This document shows positions 1 to 5,169 of a stretch of DNA of 10,407 nt, piece by piece. The notes below the pieces were generated by a model that was not told where the DNA came from, did not search any database, and saw only the letters and a list, made by a program, of their open reading frames with translations. The position numbers were made by a program, and so were the translations under genes. Each line of letters starts with the position of its first letter. Position 1 is the stretch's first letter. This DNA is from Oscillospiraceae bacterium. Lineage in GTDB: Bacteria; Bacillota; Clostridia; Oscillospirales; Ruminococcaceae. The stretch spans positions 1 through 10,407 of the forward strand of contig DNUB01000183.1 in assembly GCA_003508605.1 (NCBI GenBank), given 5' to 3'.

Positions 1-35
1 TGAAATTCTTTTAAAATCAGCAAATTACCGCCAAC

Positions 36-159
36 TTTTTTGAGAGCGGGTATAAATCAGCAGTCCTTTCCTAAAAGCAGGCACAAATCAGCACAGCTTT
101 CCTAAAAGCAGACACAAATCAGCACAACTTTCCTAAAAGCAGACACAAATCAGCACCCC
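36..159. repeat. 31-bp tandem repeat array upstream of the operon promoter
   Basis: Three nearly identical 31-bp units start at 67, 98 and 129, each beginning TTTCCTAAAAGCAG and containing CACAAATCAGCAC. A diverged fourth unit covers 36-66. The shared core AAATCAGCA lies at 54, 85, 116 and 147, exactly 31 bp apart, and once more at 14, out of register by 9 bp. Position 160 onward begins another unit (TTTCCCAAAAGC) that soon decays. The period is not a multiple of three and no open frame crosses it, so it is non-coding. There are no unique spacers, so it is not a CRISPR array. It ends about 60 bp before the -35 box of the regulator-ABC operon. Function unknown: it could be a minisatellite, phased protein-binding sites (31 bp is about three helical turns), or remains of an element extending left of the window. 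Confidence 0.85.
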
Positions 160-221
160 TTTCCCAAAAGCGCAAACCCTATCCCGCCCTCCCAAAATCA
201 AATATAAATTTCAAATACCCC

Positions 222-250
222 TTGACAAATCCCGAAACAGAGTGTAAAAT
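222..250 (+). promoter_or_regulatory. Sigma-A type promoter of the GntR-ABC operon
   Basis: A consensus -35 TTGACA (222-227) is separated by 17 bp from a near-consensus -10 TAAAAT (245-250). Transcription would start near 257, giving a leader of about 68 nt before the regulator's ATG at 325. A YtrA-type regulator normally binds its own promoter region, so the operator is expected here or in the leader. A short inverted pair ACTGT/ACAGT (264-268 and 284-288) lies in the leader but is too short to call as the operator. Confidence 0.8.
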
Positions 251-324
251 AAAAATCAACATAACTGTACTAATTCAAATAAGACAGTAAGAGCCGTTTG
301 TAAAACTATTCAAAAGGGGAACAA

Positions 325-693
325 ATGATTACAGTAGATTACAAGGATAAACGCCCTATATATGTTCAGCTGGTGGATAATATAAGCACAATGGCACTAT
401 CGGGAGAGCTTAAGCCCTTTGAACAGCTTCCCTCGGTGCGCCAGCTGGCGGTTTCCATGGGCATAAATCCCAATACCATTGCAAGAGCGTACGGGGAGCT
501 TGAACGCAAGGGCGTAATATACAGCGTTGCGGGAAAGGGCTCTTTTATCAGCAACGACCTTTCCGTTTTTGCGGAGGAAAAGGTAAAAAAGGTGGAGGAA
601 AAGCTGCGGGTGGGAATCAATGAAGCCAAAAACAGCGGAGTTTCCAAGGAAAGACTTATAGTAATAGTAGGTGAAGAATATGATAGAGATTAA
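325..693 (+). CDS. GntR-family (YtrA subfamily) transcriptional repressor
   Basis: A 122-residue DNA-binding regulator, probably repressing its own operon until an inducing signal arrives. Residues 1-75 form the GntR winged helix-turn-helix: an opening RPIYVQLVDNI helix, the recognition segment LPSVRQLAVSMGINPNTIAR (35-54), then AYGELERKGVI and the wing around AGKGSF (69-74). The remaining roughly 45 residues are short, charged and helical (VKKVEEKL), the small dimerisation tail typical of the YtrA subfamily rather than the large ligand domains of FadR or HutC types. The ATG at 325 follows AAGGGGA (314-320) at normal spacing. The 3' end overlaps the ABC ATPase gene by 14 bp, so the two are probably translationally coupled. 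The gene order regulator, ATPase, permeases matches Ytr/Pmt-type operons. The family call is secure; the inducer is unknown, and induction by envelope-active compounds would be inference from B. subtilis ytr. Confidence 0.93.
   Translation: MITVDYKDKRPIYVQLVDNISTMALSGELKPFEQLPSVRQLAVSMGINPNTIARAYGELERKGVIYSVAGKGSFISNDLSVFAEEKVKKVEEKLRVGINEAKNSGVSKERLIVIVGEEYDRD
669..674 (+). promoter_or_regulatory. Ribosome binding site selecting ATG 680 for the ABC ATPase
   Basis: AGGTGA, inside the end of the regulator gene, lies 5 nt before ATG 680. The alternative GTG start at 671 falls within this site and has no purine-rich sequence of its own upstream, so ATG 680 is preferred. The protein then begins MIEINGLNKYF, as ABC ATPases usually do. 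Confidence 0.7.
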
Positions 694-1600
694 CGGACTT
701 AACAAGTATTTTTCGGAATCGGGGGTTTTATCCCTTGACAATGTTTCAATGACCGTACCCGATAACAGCATTGTGGGACTTATCGGCATCAACGGGGCGG
801 GAAAATCCACCCTTCTGCGCATTCTTGCGGGAATCTACAAGCAGGATACGGGAACGGTTTCCGTGGACGGCGAAAAGGTATACGAAAACAACAGCGCAAA
901 ATCCAAAATAGCTTATATAAGCGACGATCAGTATTATAATCCCGGTATGACCATGCGCAAGCTGGCTTCTATCCATGCGTCTCTCAGGGAGGGCTTTTCA
1001 TGGGAAAAATTCAGGGGTCTGGCGGACCGCTTCGGGCTTGACGTGAATAAAAGGCTGTCGGGCTTTTCAAAGGGTATGAGGAGACAGAGCGATATTGTTA
1101 TCGCCCTTTCCTACGGCGCAAAATATCTCCTTTGCGACGAGACCTTCGACGGACTTGACCCTATCACCAGAGAGCTTACCAAAAAAATATTTATGCAGGA
1201 AATGACCGACAACAACGCCACTATCCTTATGTCCTCCCACAATCTCAGAGAAATGGAGGATATCTGCGACAGAATACTGCTTATCGACAGAGGAAGACTG
1301 GTGTTAAGCGCAGATATCGACGATATGAGAGGCACGGTTAATAAGTATCAGCTGGTATTTGAAAGGGACGGCGACAATATTCCCCTTGACAGTCTGAAGG
1401 TTTACGCCCTTAACAGCAGCGGCAAAATGATCACATTTATAGCCGACGGAGACAGCGGGGAAATCGAGGCGCAGGTGCGCCGCCTTGCCGCCGAAAGGGG
1501 CAGCGAGGTAATTTATATGGAGGCGGTGCCCTTAAGCCTTGAGGAAATATTTATGTACAAGCTGAAAAAAAGCGATATTGCCGATCGGGAGGTTATCTGA
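680..1600 (+). CDS. ABC transporter ATP-binding protein (YtrB-like)
   Basis: The 306-residue cytoplasmic ATPase that would energise the two permeases encoded next. With M1 at 680, the Walker A motif is GINGAGKST (36-44, Lys42). The signature is the variant SGFSKGMRRQ (127-136), the SKGM form common in drug, bacteriocin and Ytr-type exporters. Walker B with the catalytic glutamate is LLCDETFDGLDP (150-161, Glu154), and the switch histidine is in SSHN (His187). The Q-loop region reads ISDDQYYNPGMT, so Gln84 is the likely Q-loop residue. Residues after about 215 form a C-terminal extension of roughly 90 residues, seen in many ABC-2 ATPases. It has one nucleotide-binding domain, so it must dimerise. 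It overlaps the regulator gene by 14 bp, and its TGA overlaps the next gene's ATG by one base. All nucleotide-binding motifs are intact. The ABC assignment is secure; the substrate is not predictable. Confidence 0.95.
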   Translation: MIEINGLNKYFSESGVLSLDNVSMTVPDNSIVGLIGINGAGKSTLLRILAGIYKQDTGTVSVDGEKVYENNSAKSKIAYISDDQYYNPGMTMRKLASIHASLREGFSWEKFRGLADRFGLDVNKRLSGFSKGMRRQSDIVIALSYGAKYLLCDETFDGLDPITRELTKKIFMQEMTDNNATILMSSHNLREMEDICDRILLIDRGRLVLSADIDDMRGTVNKYQLVFERDGDNIPLDSLKVYALNSSGKMITFIADGDSGEIEAQVRRLAAERGSEVIYMEAVPLSLEEIFMYKLKKSDIADREVI

Positions 1601-3153
1601 TGAAGGAGCTTCGAAAAACCTTAAGGGTGACCCTGTTCGGCATAAAAAACAGCAGGGTGTTTTTTATCCTTATGCTGCTTTTGTGCTGTGTTTTCATTCC
1701 CACCTTTATTTATTTGGGGATAAGCGAAACTCACCCCAAGCTGACGGCGGTAGAGATATCCGTCGTGGGAGCGGTGGCGGCTTATGCGGGAGGGATATTT
1801 GCGCCGGTTATGCTTTTCTCCTTCCTCCATAACCGCACCGAGCAGGATCTTTACATTGCAATGCCCGTTAAGAGGATACAGTACTTTATCGGATATGCCC
1901 TGTCGGGATTTCTGATGTTTATCCTTCCCTACACTCTTATGATTGCCATATGCGGTCTGATTCCCAACGACGGAGGGCTGTGGCAGGATTATCTGACGCC
2001 TGTGGGAATGTATTTCGTGCTGTTCTCCTCCCTTACCCTGTGTATGACCTTCTGCACCTCGGGAGCAGGCTCGGCGGTAACCTTTGTCTTAAGGAACGGA
2101 CTTGCCGCTTCGCTGGTGATTCTGCCCTTTACGCTGGCTAACTTGGACTCGCAGGCTTACTTTGACTTTTTGTCGGATAAGATACTTATGCTTACTCCTC
2201 TGGGAACCTGCATAAGCCTTTTTCGGGACTACGGGCATATTTTGCCGGTGCAGCTGGTTATAGCCTTAGGGGAGCTTATCCTTTCCTGCTTCCTTTTTAT
2301 CGGAAGAAAAAACGAGGTGAGCCTTGCCCTCGCCTTCCCCAAATCAAGATATTTTTATCAGTATTCGGTATTGACGGTGGCAGGTCTTTATATAACCGCC
2401 CTGTTTATGTCGATGTTCGGACTGGGCAGCGGTCAGTATTACGATGATATGCCGTATGTGGTATTCTTTTCCGTGGCCTGCACCTTTATGGTTTTTATTG
2501 TGCTCAATATAATTTTGGAAAAAAATTCCAAAGCCGCCTTCCATAAGCTGCGCCACTTCTTTATTTTCATTGCGGGCTTTGCCCTGGTCACCACATCTGT
2601 GGTAAGCCTGCTTATATCCTTGGTTCCCTACAGCGTGATTCCCTTTTATCCCGAATTTGCGGTGGTAAAAATCTACAGCGTGGAAAGAAATTACAGTCAA
2701 GAGGATATTTACCGCAATCATATCAATATCAACATATATTCAAGCGAAACAAACGATTATATCGATGAAAGGACGAAATATCACGCCGTTTACGACAAAA
2801 GCCTTATCGTCACCGACGCGGCAAAGCTTAAGGCATTGACGGAGCTGGCGCAGAAGCCGTCCCGCTATTACGATAACCGTTATTCATACAAAAGCTTATC
2901 CCTTTTGTCCTCTCATCTTCAGTGGCAAAATACCGTCCTTAATTTTGAGGACGAGGTGCCCGAGGAGCTTAAGGCGGTGGAGATTACCTTATATAACGTC
3001 AAGGCGAATTTCGGCGGGGAAATTACCGAAAAGGCTCTGGAGGAGCTTACCTCCCGTCCGTTCTTTTCGGGCATATACCGTCAAAGCACAAGATACGGCT
3101 TCGGCATAGGAGAGGAATATATTTCGGGCTTTACGGATGTTGCCGTAAAATGA
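1600..3153 (+). CDS. ABC-2 type permease with C-terminal soluble domain (first paralog)
   Basis: A 517-residue integral membrane protein, the likely transmembrane partner of the preceding ATPase. Hydrophobic segments lie at about residues 18-40, 57-77, 96-118, 134-154, 157-180, 214-235, 255-276, 285-306 and 318-342. Residues from about 345 to 517 are hydrophilic and probably form a domain on the outer face. Segments shared with the downstream paralog include LRVTLFGIKN (8-17), MPVKRIQYFIGYA (88-100), AFPKSRY (245-251), VLNIILE (301-307) and KLRHFFIF (316-323). The start ATG overlaps the upstream TGA (TGATG) and is preceded by GGGAGGTT, so translation is probably coupled to the ATPase. No signal peptide is separate from the first membrane helix. 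Membership in the broad ABC-2/YtrC-D-like permease class is inferred from context, topology and the duplication; I do not recognise a characterised orthologue. The C-terminal part may match a DUF often found in such Firmicute permeases. Confidence 0.85.
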   Translation: MKELRKTLRVTLFGIKNSRVFFILMLLLCCVFIPTFIYLGISETHPKLTAVEISVVGAVAAYAGGIFAPVMLFSFLHNRTEQDLYIAMPVKRIQYFIGYALSGFLMFILPYTLMIAICGLIPNDGGLWQDYLTPVGMYFVLFSSLTLCMTFCTSGAGSAVTFVLRNGLAASLVILPFTLANLDSQAYFDFLSDKILMLTPLGTCISLFRDYGHILPVQLVIALGELILSCFLFIGRKNEVSLALAFPKSRYFYQYSVLTVAGLYITALFMSMFGLGSGQYYDDMPYVVFFSVACTFMVFIVLNIILEKNSKAAFHKLRHFFIFIAGFALVTTSVVSLLISLVPYSVIPFYPEFAVVKIYSVERNYSQEDIYRNHININIYSSETNDYIDERTKYHAVYDKSLIVTDAAKLKALTELAQKPSRYYDNRYSYKSLSLLSSHLQWQNTVLNFEDEVPEELKAVEITLYNVKANFGGEITEKALEELTSRPFFSGIYRQSTRYGFGIGEEYISGFTDVAVK

Positions 3154-3164
3154 CGGCATTTTTT
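3141..3164 (+). terminator. Weak intrinsic terminator or attenuator over the first permease's stop codon
   Basis: TGCCGT (3141-3146) and ACGGCA (3153-3158) form a 6-bp stem with a 6-nt loop, followed directly by six T residues (3159-3164). The TGA stop (3151-3153) falls in the loop and right arm, so ribosomes finishing the gene would disturb the hairpin. A downstream CCGTCA (3182-3187) can pair instead with TGACGG (3151-3156), giving a competing antiterminator-like structure. The stem is short, so I expect partial rather than full termination, lowering expression of the second permease and the P-type ATPase relative to the first three genes. Confidence 0.45.
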
Positions 3165-3205
3165 CCGATTTTCGATTTATCCCGTCATTATGTAAGGAGA
3201 TATAA

Positions 3206-5119
3206 ATGAGCTATACAAAAAAACTGCTTAGAATAACTTTGTTCGGAATAGAAAACAACTATGTCCTTGTCGGAGTAATACTGCTTATAAGCTGCTTTCT
3301 TATGCCCGCCTTTACCCTTTTGACCATAATGAACAACGGCAGCAATGTGGGCAGCAACGAAAACGCCCAAACCGTTATCCGCATCTACGGCTCGGCTCTT
3401 GCATATTTTGAGGGCTTTGCCCTTCCCCTGGGACTGTTTTCCTATGTCCACAAGCGCAGGGAATGCGATTTTTACAATTCTATGCCCGTTCGCCGCAGTC
3501 AGTATTTCTGGGGCTATGCCTTTGCGGGAATAATCGTATTTTTGCTTTCCTTCGGCTGGATGTGCCTTGCGCACTTTGTTATTACGGGCTTCAAAAATAT
3601 CCTGCCCTGCTTATTGCAGCCCGTGATGATGTTTTTTGTAATATACTGCTCCATGATACTTGCGGTATGCTTTTCCGGGTCGGTAATGTCCGCTTTGGTC
3701 GCCTTCACTCTGCGCAACGCCGTCGTTATTTCCGTTGTGCTGCTGCCTTTGATAATTGCGGGAGCGGATTTAAGCTCCTATATGGATCTTTTAGGGAAAA
3801 AAATATGCGTTTTTACCCCCGTTACCGCAATCGGCGCATGGATAGAGAGGTGGTACGACGTAATGCTGCTTCAGCTCCCCATAGCGGTTATTGATCTTAC
3901 GGCGGCCTTTTTCCTTCACGGACACCGAAAAAGCGAAACCACTGCGGCGATAGCCTTTCCCAAATCCCGCTATCCCTTTCAGTACACCGTTATGCTTATT
4001 GCCGCACTTTTGGCGGACGCTCTGTTAAGCAGCATAGTATTGGAGGTGTCTTACGGTTACGATAATGGGGGTATCTTTTACGGAAATAATTTTTATATGT
4101 TTGTTTTCCTTACGGTAATAGTTATCCTCACCGTGTTTATAATCTTAAACATTATTTTGGAGCGGACGGGAAGGGCGGCTTTTTCAAGGATCAGGCATTT
4201 CTTTATATTTTCCGCCTGCTACGGTCTGATACTGTTTACGCTCTTTAATTACGTTGCCCCGAATATCCCCGACTCCGTTCTTCCCTTCAGACCCGACTGC
4301 GCCATAATCTGCGTAAGGGAGCATACGGTAAAAAAGGCGGAGGGAGAGGATTACGATTACGATTACGAATACCGAAGCCCCCTCGGCACTTATTCGGAGA
4401 GGGTCGAGCATGAGGGGGAATCCGATAAAGAAATTTCACGTTATATCGTAAAGGAAATTTCCCGGGTGAATGAAGCCTACTGCGTTTCCGATAAGCAGCT
4501 GCTGAAAAAGCTTGTAACTCTTGTTCAGTGGGGCAAGGGCTCACAGGAGGATTTTTACTGCACCGATTATGCGCCGTATGATTACCCGATAAGCAACAAA
4601 GAGGAGCTGGATTCCTTTAAAAAGTACGACGTATATTTTTTGAAGGGCAATACTCCCTATATACAGGAGGGAATGTCCATATTTGATTTTGACGATTTTG
4701 ATTTTACCTACGGCGGCAAGCGTGCGCTGCGATGCTGCATTACCCTGAACAACAACCCCGTTATGGAGCAGTTTAAGGAAATAAGGCTTGATACAAAGGG
4801 CTTGCAGTTAGGCAGCTCTTCATTCACCGTTGTTTTGTCTCCCGATGGCGATAAAATGCCCGAAACTACCAAAAGCGGCGGCTCTCAAGCGTCCGAGTCA
4901 TACGAAAGCATAACATGGGAAGGCTCCGACACGCCGCCCGAAACCTCGGACTTGATTCCGAAAGTACCCGAAACCTCGGGCTTGATTCCGGAAGTACCGG
5001 AAACCTCCGCAATAACTGCGGAGCCTGCGGAAATCACCTCCGAAACCGCACAGCCGTACCTAAACCTTATGAGCAAGACGGGCGGAGTACGCCCTTTGCC
5101 GCTTCAAGCCGATTTTTAG
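3206..5119 (+). CDS. ABC-2 type permease with large C-terminal domain and Ser/Thr/Pro-rich tail (second paralog)
   Basis: A 637-residue membrane protein, paralogous to the one just upstream; the pair probably forms a heterodimer served by the single ATPase. The membrane half (residues 1-350) follows the same plan: LRITLFGIENN (8-18), MPVRRSQYFWGYA (93-105), AFPKSRY (250-256), ILNIILER (313-320), RIRHFFIF (328-335). Residues from about 355 are hydrophilic and differ in length and sequence, though VSDKQLLKKLVTLVQ recalls VTDAAKLKALTELAQ of the first paralog, so the domains are homologous but diverged. Acidic aromatic stretches stand out: EDYDYDYEYR (381-390) and DFDDFDF. The last roughly 70 residues are low complexity, with three PETS repeats (578-607). 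The start ATG has a strong AAGGAGA (3194-3200) at 5 nt spacing, so it is translated independently after a 52-nt gap. The substrate is unknown; the outer-face placement of the tail is inferred from topology. Confidence 0.85.
   Translation: MSYTKKLLRITLFGIENNYVLVGVILLISCFLMPAFTLLTIMNNGSNVGSNENAQTVIRIYGSALAYFEGFALPLGLFSYVHKRRECDFYNSMPVRRSQYFWGYAFAGIIVFLLSFGWMCLAHFVITGFKNILPCLLQPVMMFFVIYCSMILAVCFSGSVMSALVAFTLRNAVVISVVLLPLIIAGADLSSYMDLLGKKICVFTPVTAIGAWIERWYDVMLLQLPIAVIDLTAAFFLHGHRKSETTAAIAFPKSRYPFQYTVMLIAALLADALLSSIVLEVSYGYDNGGIFYGNNFYMFVFLTVIVILTVFIILNIILERTGRAAFSRIRHFFIFSACYGLILFTLFNYVAPNIPDSVLPFRPDCAIICVREHTVKKAEGEDYDYDYEYRSPLGTYSERVEHEGESDKEISRYIVKEISRVNEAYCVSDKQLLKKLVTLVQWGKGSQEDFYCTDYAPYDYPISNKEELDSFKKYDVYFLKGNTPYIQEGMSIFDFDDFDFTYGGKRALRCCITLNNNPVMEQFKEIRLDTKGLQLGSSSFTVVLSPDGDKMPETTKSGGSQASESYESITWEGSDTPPETSDLIPKVPETSGLIPEVPETSAITAEPAEITSETAQPYLNLMSKTGGVRPLPLQADF
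4349..4366 (+). repeat. Triple GATTAC microrepeat encoding Asp-Tyr pairs
   Basis: Three consecutive GATTAC hexamers lie in frame in the second permease, producing the DYDYDY part of residues 382-387 just after the last membrane segment. Hexamer runs like this change length easily by slippage without breaking the frame. The stretch has no counterpart in the upstream paralog. Confidence 0.8.
4938..5010 (+). repeat. 30-bp in-frame tandem repeat in the second permease tail
   Basis: Two 30-bp units (4938-4967 and 4968-4997) differ at few positions, and a partial third (4998-5010) follows. The shared text begins CCGAAACCTCGG and continues with CTTGATTCCG. Because 30 is a multiple of three, they encode the protein repeats PETSDLIPKV, PETSGLIPEV and the diverged PETSAITAEP (residues 578-607). 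This looks like a recent duplication in a flexible, Pro/Thr/Ser/Glu-rich linker or tail, a type often found on surface-exposed protein ends. Confidence 0.85.
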
Positions 5120-5154
5120 AAAAGCCCTTGTCAGATAAAGCATAAAAAACCGAA

Positions 5155-5162
5155 AAGGAAAG
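5155..5162 (+). promoter_or_regulatory. Ribosome binding site supporting the TTG start of the P-type ATPase
   Basis: AAGGAAAG lies 7 nt before TTG 5170. No in-frame ATG occurs before the first membrane helix, so the rare TTG start is preferred. It gives an N-terminus (MEQQEYLINGLTSKEVDERI) that matches the usual cytosolic start of cation P-type ATPases. Confidence 0.7.
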
Positions 5163-5169
5163 TTAAAAA

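Noticed and set aside
36..159. CRISPR array
   Set aside because: The repeats are directly adjacent with no variable spacers and no cas genes nearby.
264..288. Inverted pair ACTGT/ACAGT in the leader as the GntR operator
   Set aside because: Only 5 bp per arm with a 15-bp gap and no match to a YtrA-type operator that I can verify; noted as a place to look, not called.
671..679. GTG 671 as the start of the ABC ATPase
   Set aside because: It falls inside the AGGTGA ribosome site for ATG 680 and lacks its own.
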